Positions 24,110 to 35,780 of a stretch of 64,000 nt of DNA are shown here, piece by piece (position 1 is the first letter of the stretch; every line of letters begins with the position of its first letter). The notes below the pieces were generated by a model, which saw only the letters and a list, made by a program, of their open reading frames with translations, ran no database searches and was not told where the DNA came from. This DNA comes from Typha latifolia (lineage: Eukaryota > Streptophyta > Magnoliopsida > Poales > Typhaceae): NCBI GenBank assembly GCA_019914945.1, contig CM034102.1, positions 14,869,501 through 14,933,500 of the forward strand, given 5' to 3'. The translations under genes were made by a program, and so were the position numbers.

Positions 24110-26741
24110 AAAAAGGAATTAAGAACAAGGAGAAACTTTTAACAAACAACACCAAAATTAGTGTTTCTCATATATGATCTAAAGCAAATTTTGCGATGAA
24201 CGCACGATTTTATCTTAAAATATCTTTATCCTTCTTGATACTCTATGCCATTGAATCCAAGAATACATTCTCTTCTGCACTCAGCTATTCCACAGTTCAT
24301 AAGAGGAAATCCCATAAAACTACCCTAATAATCTTACTCCTGCACACCCAATTGAGCAACTTGAAACTTAAATCACTTTAGTCACTGGTTTCATTACATA
24401 AAATTATCCAACAAAGTAAATCAACACAATACAATCTTTAGTAAAATTAGCAGCTAAACCTTTGGGCTTACTTATGCCTAGATAAATAAATGCAATTACC
24501 ATATGTCATGCCGGTTTAAAACAAATAGAGATCTACCTCTGTAACTTATTTACTGAAAAAAAAAAATTGCAAAAGAGATTTTTTTAAAAAAAATCAAGTA
24601 CTTGCCTTGCTTTATAGGTTTCTTTAAGGATCTAACTATGATTCCGGAACAAGAAGAGATGACCGGGTGAGTGAGTAATCGACAGATCAAAAGGAGGGAG
24701 ATCGAGACGGGGATCGAAGAGACGATCTAAATGATGATCGGCGAGGGGAGGAGTTCGCGATTGAGAGGAGTTGGGTCACAAAAAGGGTCGGAGACCCGCG
24801 TGAGGGAAAGAGAACGAGAGATCGAGATGGTTGGAAATTGGAATTTTCAATAATAAGATTAAAAAAAAAAAGGGGAGGCTTCGTTCCAGGCTTTGGGCCG
24901 GCCCGTTCCTTGGGCACTCCTAAAGAAATGTAAGTTTACATTTTTACCCTCGAAAGTATGTTTGTATAGAAAAATAATTCTCGCGTTACTTAGCTATTCG
25001 AACTATTTCCCAAGCTATTATAATTTTTTAAAGCAAATCGTAAATAAAAACAATTAGAAAATTACTCTCTAATTTTCTCTCTCTCCATCTATTTATCTTT
25101 ACAATAAATTATTGTTTGAAAGAGCAGTTTATTAATCACTCTTTTAGCATGTCGATCTAATGATTAATTGAGTTAGAATTACTACATGAGATAACGATTT
25201 ATTGAGCTAAAAAAATTATTGTAATCTTAAAAATAGTTTGAATTATTTTCACTGCAGTGAGTTGGTAAAAAATTCTTGAACTACAATTTATAGTGCCTTT
25301 ATAATAAAATAAACTTTACCGTAAGGCTAATCGGGCTTAGTTAGCCTAACAAATTAAACCAGCTTTCTCTAATTGTATTACCTCTATTTTTAATTATGAG
25401 TTTTGTTGGCATGTACCTCGGGTATGTTTATTTTTTTAATTTTTTGCCTGGTAATACATTTCCATTTTATTAATAACTTATATTTTATTTAGTTATATTG
25501 GGTTTTTGCATTAAAAAACTAATGTTATAAGTTAAACGTATTTTACATATTCTTTTTTTCGCACAATGAGTTTTTTTTATATACTATTTTCTTGTATAAA
25601 TCATTTATTAAGTATATTAAATACGATACATCTTACTTATAGGTACTTGTATTCTATAATAATTTTATAGTTTTAAGTATTAGTATTTTCTGTTTTATTA
25701 CGTAATCTATAGTTATTAAAATCTTGTGTATTCTATTTTGTAGGTTTATTATGTAATTTATAATTATTGAACACTAATATTTTAAAAATGGTTAGAAATA
25801 TCATGTATTTAAATATTAATATTTTTATAAAGTTTGAGCCAAATTTAAGTCGGGTTCATACATTATTAATAATAAATTAATAATAGAATTAAAAGAGCTC
25901 GAAGAGTATTTTAATATTATATATTTATTTATTTAAATCTATGAATATAAGATGACTATTATGATAATGAAAAATAAAGATAAGTGAGTTTAATATTACA
26001 TTGTATATTTGAGAAATATTCGTAAAGTATATAAGCATCAAATTTTTCATAGGCTTTAGATATATTTATTTTGTGGGTAAATGACGTCCGGCTTAACTTG
26101 TCTCGGTTCAAATATGTAGGATCAAGTTCACATGATAGGTCGGAAGCTAAAACAATTAATGTTAGCCTACTATGAATTTGTGCACTATTTTAGTTCGACA
26201 TAGCACTCAAATAACATGTTCTTTCATTTGTAAATAGTCTTTGTATCATAAAATATCAATATCCACTACTCTAGAAACAACATGTGGATGATAAATTAGT
26301 TTTAAAAAATAGCGTTTAACATTAAACTCAACTATGCAAAATTTTATATTATATAATTTGTTTAATTTATTTATTTACTATATTCATTATTCTTACAATT
26401 AGATTGTTAATGCCAACATGAATTTCCTATTTATTTTACTTAGTTTATAGTGTTACTGGTGTAGATTATAGTTAATTTATGGAATTCTTAGTTATTATTT
26501 ATTACTATTTGTGTCTTTTCGAGAAAAAGTGATTTAATAATATATTTTAAAAAATTAGGGTAATTCGGAGTAATTATTTTTATGTATTATATTAAAATAT
26601 GTGAGAGAGTTAGTAAATATTTATTATTGTAAACGTCTTCCCAAAGTAAAACTAACAAAATAATAGAAATTTACTTAAAAAAAGTTAGTATTAAATTCAT
26701 ACACTTCTCTCTTTTCAATGAATTGAAAATATAGTTGAGGG

Positions 26742-26772
<31 letters not shown>

Positions 26773-26930
26773 GAAAAACTTAAAGTGGGCCGACCCACAA
26801 AATCTAAAATGTACTTTTATAATGTACTGTTTTGTTGTTGTTGTCCTAATCCTTCTAATTTTTCCTTTATTTGAGTTCTCTTAATTCGGACCAATATCAT
26901 ATAGACCCGGATCCGTTTTCACTTCGCTTG
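24110..26930. other. FYVE-gene leader/promoter and AT-rich intergenic DNA
   Basis: The left part, to about 24910, probably holds the FYVE-gene leader and promoter. A palindromic TGGGCCGGCCCG (24894-24905) is a site II-type element common in plant housekeeping promoters. From 24950 to about 26750 the DNA is very AT-rich with no ORF or recognisable repeat boundary; degraded transposon DNA is possible but not shown. A GTGGGCCGACCCAC element at 26785-26798 belongs to the RAP74 promoter. Confidence 0.5.
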
Positions 26931-26933
26931 GCC

Positions 26934-26944
26934 TCTATATAAAT
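26934..26944 (+). promoter_or_regulatory. TATA box of RAP74 gene
   Basis: CTATATAAATA lies 96 bases before the start codon, which fits a short leader. A site II-like TGGGCC element is about 145 bases further upstream. Confidence 0.6.
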
Positions 26945-27039
26945 ATCCAATTACCTCGTTCGAGAGCTCCTCGGTTCTCTGGCCCCTCTCTTTCCTCCGC
27001 CTTCATCTTTCGTTGGTTGCTCGACTAGAAGAAGAGGAG

Positions 27040-30000
27040 ATGAGCACGGATCTCGTGCTGAAACCCTCGTGCGAGGGTTGCGGATCGACGTCGGATCTCT
27101 ACGGGAGCAACTGCAAGCACACAACCCTTTGCCTCTCTTGCGGCAAATCCATGGCTCACAACCGCGCTCGATGCCTTCTCTGCGGCGCTCCCATCACCAA
27201 TCTCATCAGGGTCAGATCTCTCTCTCTCTCTCACACTCTCTCTCCCCCAATCTCGAATTGTTCTTCTCCAATTCCCAAAGTCCCGACGATTTGTCTCTCA
27301 CTTAGGCTAGGGTTTCGGGAAGTAAGAGCAGGAGAAATCATCGTTGTCGGATCTCTTATCTCTCTATATCTATCTCTGTCGTCAATGTAGGGTTTTGGAA
27401 ATCAAATACTGGTGGTCGGGGAAGAAATAAATCAGCGATTATTGGATAAAAAGGAGTTCAGTAGTTCGTACGTAAAGATTGTTATACTTGCTCTGGTCAT
27501 TAAAACCCTTGCCCAACCCTTATTTTAGTGAGTCTGTCGATTTTAGTCATTTTTAAATAAAACAATTGTTGGCTCTGTATTTGGTTTGTTCCTTTTTTAT
27601 TATAGTGACATGATACAGGAGGAATTTTCCGGAGAAGGGCTTAACAAAATTCTTACCGTTGCTTTCTTTTGAGAAAGAAGATTTTTTTTTTTAACTTGAT
27701 AAATGCCCTTTTTAAGGATTGCTGTACTGTTAGTTAGTTCTCTTTGGAGATGGACTTCTTAACCTACGAGGTCTAGCAGTGCTTCTTCTGAAGTTAGGTA
27801 AGGGCTTTATGCAAATTTTTATGCAAAGTTCGTTTTATCCATTTGTCTCTGTTTCATCTTATTAGTCCCTATGTTTTTGGTCTAATTCTTTTTTTATTTA
27901 ATTGAGTTTGGCCAAGGTTTTGGATTTTTGGCCCTTTCGAACTTTTCTTTAGATTAGATTGCTATTTGTCTCACATCATTGCGTTAAAATAAGTTTCTTT
28001 CTCAGGAGTATAATGTCCGGGCAAGCACTAGTGCAGACAAGGCCTTCTCTATTGCTAGATTTGTCACTGGCTTGCCACCTTTTTCGAAGAAGAAGAGTGC
28101 AGAGAATAAATGGTCTCTTCACAAGGAAGGCCTTCAAGGACGACAAGTCACTGATGCTTTGCGGGTATCTGCCTATTATTACCATCATTATGTAAAACTA
28201 AAAATTTGATGAATGTCATAAACTCACATGTGAACTGTTAATAGACAAACGCTAGTGAATACATTCTGGTTAGTTTCATAGCTTGTTATAGCAAATTACT
28301 ATAACAACCTTATCAAGATGTTCTTTTTAGACAGTTGAGGGAAAAATGACAATTGGGAGTCCCATGTAGTTGGATCTTATTCCTACATGGGACTCATAGC
28401 GGCAATAATTTTCTTTATCTACTGTAGATATTCGTGAATTGAATAGTCCCTTAAGTTTCTTCTGGTAGTACGTCTATACTATAGTGTTGATACATTGTAT
28501 AGGCTTAGACAATTTTTAGAGTATAACACATTTTAGTTAAAAACATTTTAGTTATAGACAGATTATAGAGCATAAGCGAATATAACACATTTTAGTTAAA
28601 GACAGATTATGTCAGTTAGTATTTGGATTCCTATAGGTTGGAAAGCTAAAATAAGCTAGTCTTTGGGGTAGGATTAATTTGGAGGCAATTAAATATGAAA
28701 ACATACCATTTCTGGTGCAAGTATTAGTCTGAAGATCTTCCTATATCTCTTACAAGCTTGTTCACTCTTGGAAGAATTGTTCTTTTTTTTGACCATATGC
28801 TATATCTCTCTTTTTTCTGCAATTGTTCTTCTGTTGATTAACTAGTATGTGTTCACCAATGAAATCATACAGGAGAAGTACAAAAATAGGCCATGGATTT
28901 TGGAAGACGAGACTGGGCAGCATCAGTTTCAAGGCCAGCTCGAGGGATCACAATCATCAACTGCTACATACTATTTGCTAATGTTGCACGGGAAGGAGTT
29001 CATTGCTATTCCTGCTGGTTCCTGGTATGCGTTTGTTCTTTTAGCTTTGGATGATTCATGTTCTTCTTTCAATTATTTTCTCTTCTCATTCCTGACTCTG
29101 TCTTGTATCTTTATATTATCTTGTGTTAACATATAATGGGAATTATAGATACTTAATTTGTTATTTTGTTCGCTTGAATGAATTTTTCATGAAAAAGATA
29201 GATATAATCTTAAATGAGGCTGTTCCCCACGGTCCAATCGCTAATGCTTCCATTTTCTCATTTATGTATTGAATACTTTGCAAATATTCTTCATCAGGGG
29301 AACATTTCAGGTGAATGCAATTTCTTTGCAGGTACAACTTCAGCAAAATTGCGCAGTACAAGCAATTGACCTTAGAAGAAGCTGAGGAGAAAATGAACAA
29401 GAGGAAGCATAATGCAACTGGATATGAAAGATGGATGATGAAGGCAGCAACTAATGGAGCTGCTGCTTTTGGTGAAGTAAAGAAGACTGAAGACATCAGT
29501 GTTGGTGGGGCAGATGGTAATCGTACTAAAAAAGGAAAAAGCAATGAAGATGGAGATAATTCTGATAAGGGTGAGGAGGATGAGGAGGAAGAGGAAGCAA
29601 GGAAAAATAGGCTTGGACTCAATAAAAAGCCAATTGATGATGATGAGGAAGGTGGAAAAGGGGGTGATCTTGATTTGGATGACGATGACATAGAAAAGGG
29701 TCAGTTGTTGTTAACAACATAATGGGATACTTTAGCTACTGTATTCCATGCTTTCTTTTAGTGCATTTTGTGCAAACTTATCAGATATCAGTTTAGAATA
29801 TTTTTTTTGCATGATTTATCCTTGATATACTTTTGCTAAATGGTCTACGAATCTAAATGAGATATACACATTATACTTAGTAGTACATGCAGTAATTATT
29901 TCATAAGAAATAAGAAGTGGATACATTTATCTTTGCCTTTTTCAAGTATTGAATGTTGAGATGCAAAATTTAGATAATAGGTGTTCCTGCAATCACTTGT

Positions 30001-33000
30001 TCTGAGTATCTAAATATGTGATGATCCTGTTTCTTAGTCCTCAACATGTTTCTTGGAATTTTCCCATCAATAGGTGATGACTGGGAGCATGAAGAAATCT
30101 TCACTGATGACGATGAAGCTGTGGGCAATGATCCAGAGGAACGGGAAGATTTAGCTCCTGAGATTCCTGCTCCGCCGGAAATTAAGCAGGTATGCATAAA
30201 CATACCTAGAGTGGAAATATTTTAGGTGTTCAATGTGCTTAACATATCTGATACTGATAATCAGAAGTGGTCCAAATTTCTCACTTCATCTGACTATATA
30301 TAAGCATATATGCATATAGATATCATAGTGTGCCGAGACTATATATATGTGCATATTTATGCTTATATGTGCTTATTTATAGTTGTTGCAAATTAGTTAT
30401 GGGGCATCTACCGTGAAATTAGATGATCTAGACCCAATTAAACAAATTAACAACATTTTAATTGTCTTAAGTTTCGAAGTTAGACATCTATATTCTAATG
30501 ATACGAGGATATGACAAATTTTTAAAAAACAGGATATGATACATCTAGGATGTGACAATTAAAAAATTATATAAAAATATCATATTCTAATGATAGCCTA
30601 TACATGTGTATGTGCAAAAAGAAATTTATATTCTAATGACAATCTATACATAACATTGCATTCAATATTTCAATATATCTATCTACATAAGCATTTAAGA
30701 GCAAAATGAGAGTAATAGAATCAAAGACAATTAGACGAAGAATATATTAACATTTAACAAATAATGCACCAAAATAAGAATAGTAGATATCATTGCATTT
30801 AATATGAGCAACCCATAGGCTCATAGGTCATAGCAATAAATCTGGAAATTCAGAATTGTAGTACTTAAGTAACCATATCAGAAATTCAAAATTAAATAAC
30901 CATACTTAATCATGTAATACTTAAGTGATCATATCAGAATTAATTAAACTATAGATAAGGCAGAGAAGAAAATCTACACAATGAAAAAAAAATTTAGAGA
31001 ATAATGGAGAAAAAATTGAGAAAAGAAAAAGAAAAAAAAACTGAGGATCGTGACTTAGAACAGAATTTGAAAAGGGAAAAGTGGAAGGAATCAAATGAAG
31101 AAAATTCAGAAAAGAAATTGAAGAAAAACTGAGAAGAAATTGAGGAAAAAAGAGCTAATTCGTCGAGAGAAGAAATGAACAGAAAATACCATCGTCGGTT
31201 GGTTCGTTGAGAGGGAGGGAGAGAACGGAGAGCGGCAACGTGGTTGAGAGAGAGAGGGAGCAGTGTTGTCGTTGAGAAAGAAAGGGAGTAGCGTCATCGA
31301 GATAGAGAGAGGGAGAGCTAGGGCATATAAGATTTTAGAGAGGGGAGAACGAACGGAGAGCGGGTGGGTAAGTTAATAAGCTTAATGTTAAACCCGCTCG
31401 ATTATCCAAAATATATCCAAAACGTATCCCTAATGTATCCAGCCCTATTCACCTTGTATACAGAAAAATATTAATTTTTTAAATTCAGGATACTTCGAAA
31501 ACGTATCAGATATGTATCTAAATTCTGCCCGTATCCATATCCTATACGTATCGGATACAGATACTTACCCCATTTTGGGGTATCTGTGCTTCCCAATCAG
31601 ACATTCTATATGCCCTCCCAATACGTGATGTCTGACATCAACTTGTAATTCTGAAAATGCATGACAGATGATGTCGCTGTCACATTGTGAAAAGTTACAT
31701 CAGAAGACTTCTACTTCCAGTTAGGCATATCAATTTAATCACATTTTTTCATGCTGGTCTTGCTGTGCCTATTAAACATCAGTGTTGAACTGGACATTGG
31801 TGTTGTACATAGATTCAAATATCTGACACGTGGATGGGGATTATTATAAGAAAACCTGGAGTCTTTCTAAAGAGACTTGTCACTTGAAACCTATATCTGT
31901 ATAGGTCATTAGATAAATTTCAATTGCCAGGTTTTTGGGTGGTTTTATTATGTTTAACAACCGGTATCAGAAAAGAGATAATTACACATCTACAGTTAAT
32001 TCTATCTGGAATAAGAGCTCTTTGTCCAATTTACATTTCTTCTATTCATTTGATCGCTCTTGTCTATGCATCTCTCTATGATTTTTTGAAGAATCTGCTT
32101 ATGCAAATTGCTAATATGTAGTTATGTACTTAAGAGCTGCATTTCTCTCAGGATGAAGAGGATGAAGATGAAGAAGAAGAAGGTGGTCTGAGTAAGTCCG
32201 GAAAGGAATTGAAAAAGCTGCTTGGACGAGCTGCTGGACTAAATGAATCGGATGCTGAGGATGACGATGATGAAGACGATGTAATTCCAGTTGAACCTTT
32301 TTATAACTTTCATATTCACGTAATTTATTGAAAAGTCAGATTCCAAAATTGTTTGTTGTTTTTCTTGCAAGTGATACTGACTGTCCATTTTTGGACCTTT
32401 TATGTTTGGGACATTCATTCATAATCACTTCGAACTACCTTCATATGGTTTTCTGGAGCATATATAGATTGTTTTCTGGAAACAATCTATACATGTATAG
32501 ATTGTCTATGTATTCGAACTACCTTCGTAATCACTAATGTCTGCAAGCATGTATAGAAATGTATGGTTTTCTGGAGCCAATAATTTACCATTATCATGGC
32601 AAATTTCAATTCAGTCATAATTTTGTGTTCTTTGCTTGTAGGAAGATGAAGTCGGCACATCTCCTGTGCTTGCCCCAAAACAAAAAGAAACACCCAAAGA
32701 TGAACCCACAGAGAACAGCCCCTCAAAGCCAGCACCTCCATCTGGATCTGCTCGTAGTACTCCATCTGTATCCAAATCATCAAAGGGAAAGAGGAAACCT
32801 GGAAATGATGAGGCGAAACCTACCAATGGTGCACCTTCAAAGAAGGTGAAGATGGATAGCGTAAGCCATCTCTTTTGATATTTCAACTTTGTATTTTTCC
32901 TTTACATCAGACTTTCGATTATCTGTGTGGCAAGGCTACCTTTTGAACTACGAAGCTCTTTGTTGGTGTAGGACTCAAGACCATCAGGTGGGAAGGACGA

Positions 33001-34547
33001 GACTCCTTCCTCCAAATCAACTGTACCCCCAAAAGCATCTGCTTCAACAGCTACTCGAACTGGAACGGCACCTTCTGCAGCTCCTGTTACGGAGGACGAA
33101 ATCAGGACTGTTCTACTTTCAGTGGCTCCAGTCACAACACAGGACTTAGTTGCCAGATTCAAGGCTAGACTAAAATCCCAGGAGGTAGGCTGCTGCATTT
33201 CTTTCTATTATTATAGAAATTCATATGAATTTCTATTTTCTAGACTTGATTTCTGCATACCCTCTGATGACAAAAACACAACCTATAAATATATGAAAGA
33301 GCCAAAGATAAGCAGTTGGCCATTCTTCCTCTGGGTCGCATCTCTGCCATTCTGTTTGCTTTTGCAAATTAGCTTGTCACCAGTGTCAATCCAAGTTTCT
33401 GAGTCTTTCAAAAGGAGATAGGTTTAATCACTGAGGATCTAATAAGGAGGTTTGAAGTGGCTAAAAATGAGATCAAAAGAACCTGGATACAGCAAATAGT
33501 TGGGTATATTTGTAACTGGGATCATGTTACAGAAAACTTCATAAGTAAAATAATAGTTGGCATGGGACATGGGTGCTGTGTATCAAGATGTCAAGGAAAT
33601 TAATGAGCTGTTTGATATAGATCGACTTAATGGCTTTGGTGTGGACACTACTATTCGTCACGTTTATTTCTGTAGGCACAAGAGGGCTGCACTCATGGCC
33701 CTATGATTTAACGAGGGTTTGACTAGACTTATAGGACTATTTTCGTTTTTTCGTTTTTCATTTTGTTTTGACTATATAAAGGCTTGTCATCCTCTTTTAT
33801 TAGGGAGTGAATATTTTGAGAGTGTTTGTTGGTGGATTCTAACATTGGTGGATTCCGACAACCCGGTTAGTGAATTCTCCGGGATTGGTGACTTTTTGTA
33901 CTTATTCTTCTTAAATCTGTAATCGAGTAATTATCTTGCGTTAGGTTTATTAAAAGCAATCAGCAGTTTGGCTTACCTCATAAATAAAGACATTACATCA
34001 AAATCTACCTAAACCCTTCAAATATCTAACAAAATTTTGGAGGTCATCTTTCGATTGCACCGAGTTTGAATTGCAACCATTAACATGTAGTACCCTGCCA
34101 GTGGACTGGTCTTACGCAATTCATAAACCACCTCTCCTTCCAGTTTGGAAGTCGTTTGCAAAACAATGTTACTTCTTAAAGAGTTCTCCTAAGGTAATTA
34201 TGATTGTGCTCTACCTGATCTAATAGTGTTGGAAAAGGTTTGGATGATAACAACAATGATGCTGATCATTGATTCAGCAAATTTTGGCATATCCTTCTGA
34301 TTGGTTACTATTTAATTCCATGCTATACTATCTTAGTAGATCATGGGTTCTTTAAAGATGCTATGCACACAATAGCATAGTCTCTTGCCTTCTACTTAAG
34401 TTTGCAATTGAGTATGATAATTCTGAGCCTAATATATATGCACATATGTTCTTGCAGGATAAGTCTGCTTTTGCAGATATTCTGAGGAGGATATCTAAAA
34501 TCCAGAAGACGAATGGTCATAACTATGTCGTGTTGAGAGAAAAATAA
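27040..34547 (+). CDS. RAP74: Transcription initiation factor IIF subunit alpha (RAP74)
   Basis: TFIIF escorts RNA polymerase II into the pre-initiation complex and stimulates elongation; the alpha subunit pairs with RAP30. Nine exons: 27040-27210, 28006-28164, 28873-29024, 29332-29699, 30074-30189, 32152-32280, 32642-32860, 32972-33184 and 34458-34547. They close to 538 residues. The first exon carries a plant-type cysteine-rich segment with CEGC, CLSC and CLLC pairs. The dimerisation region follows (RFVTGLPPF, KNRPWILEDETGQHQFQG, FIAIPAGSWYNF). Then comes TLEEAEEKM, a long acidic and lysine-rich linker, and a C-terminal winged helix (TEDEIRTVLLSVAPVTTQDLV ... ADILRRISKIQK). Intron 5 is nearly 2 kb and has transposon-like character. 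The start at 27040 is the first ATG of the frame. Confidence 0.95.
30230..31600. mobile_element. Possible degraded transposon insertion in RAP74 intron 5
   Basis: This part of the intron differs from its flanks. It has a purine-rich block with GAGAGGGAG words (31020-31330), followed by many variants of GTATCC and GATACG words (31400-31600), including TATCCATATCCTATACG. Such GTATC-rich termini are seen in some plant repeats. I find no terminal repeats or transposase frame, so the type and ends are unknown. Confidence 0.25.
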
Positions 34548-35780
34548 ACCGAATGTACTTAATGCTAAATTCTGAGCCCTAATAACAAATAGATGAGGGT
34601 TAAGTGTTGTGAGTGTTTTTTTGTTGTTGTTGTTCATTACCTCAGGAACTATTAATTAGCTTTCTTTTCCATATATATCTTCTGTAACTTATTGGAATTT
34701 TGAAAGATAATGTAAGCTCGTTCAATGTCTTATAATATCAGTTCTATTTAATGTGGAATACTTTACATGAACTGTAATTTTATCCCCCAGGTTGCACCAC
34801 CTGAAGCAGCTGCCCTTTTAAGGGGTTTCAGTATTCAGCGATGGTTCTCGTAATCATCATGATTTCAATTCCTTAATGATAACTGCGTTGCTATGTTAGA
34901 AGCCCAATATGCTTCTAAACTCTAAGCCTGTTTATTTCACTAATATGGTCAATTTTAGAATAGATATTTTTTATTATTTTTAAAATAAAATTTTTATTTC
35001 AAATAATAATTATTTTTATATTTACTTGTATTTTAGAATAAGGATGCAATAATTATTTTTAATGTGATATAAAGTGAAAAAAAGATAGAATTTTTTATAT
35101 AAAATTACTATAAATATTTTTTTAATTTAATGAAAGGTAGGTTAAAATATTAAAAGTAAATTAGTAATTAGATTAGTGAGTGGTAGAAGATAGATATAAT
35201 TTTAATAAATAATATTTATATTCTAGAACAAGGTTATTATGATATTTAGGTGTTATTCTAGAATAAATAGTTATAGTTCAGAATACGAAAACAAATATTT
35301 CAGAAGTGAACTGTAGCTAAAAATAATATAGAGCATTAAATATTTTTATTTTAGGGAGCAGTGGCTAGAAGAAAGGTGAAAACATATCTCCTCTTTCTCA
35401 AGCACTCAATGTCAGATTGTTGCTCATCCAAACAATTTAAGGATTTCTCGACTTAACGTGAACTATTCCCCTGAATCTTTTTTGTTCCCTTTTTCTCGTT
35501 CCTTCTAAAGAAATGATGGGTGATACACCATGCATTTCAAATAAACAGAATCGAATTTTAAAGAGACTACAAATTTTCGGGGCAAGTTTCAAAGAAAACT
35601 TCCACACCTTCGAAACTTCACATGTTACAAAAATTTAAGTGTCACGGCTCTATACACACAACCATCCCTTATTAAATCAATCATATAACAGTATGTACAA
35701 CTATGTAATCAATAAAAACATCAAGGCCACTTTTTCTCACGAAAAGAGAAAAGGAGAAAACTTAAAGAACACCTTAAGAT
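34548..35780. other. Convergent 3' regions of RAP74 and the WSS1-like gene
   Basis: There is no gene. The left part holds the RAP74 3'UTR and the right part the WSS1-like 3'UTR. Between about 34930 and 35350 lies extremely AT-rich sequence with repeated ATTTTAGAATA-type words, which could be a small MITE. I could not define terminal repeats. Confidence 0.45.

Noticed and set aside
29161..29691. 176-codon minus-strand frame rich in serine
   Set aside because: It is the antisense shadow of the acidic RAP74 exon at 29332-29699; serine runs are complements of GAT/GAG codons.
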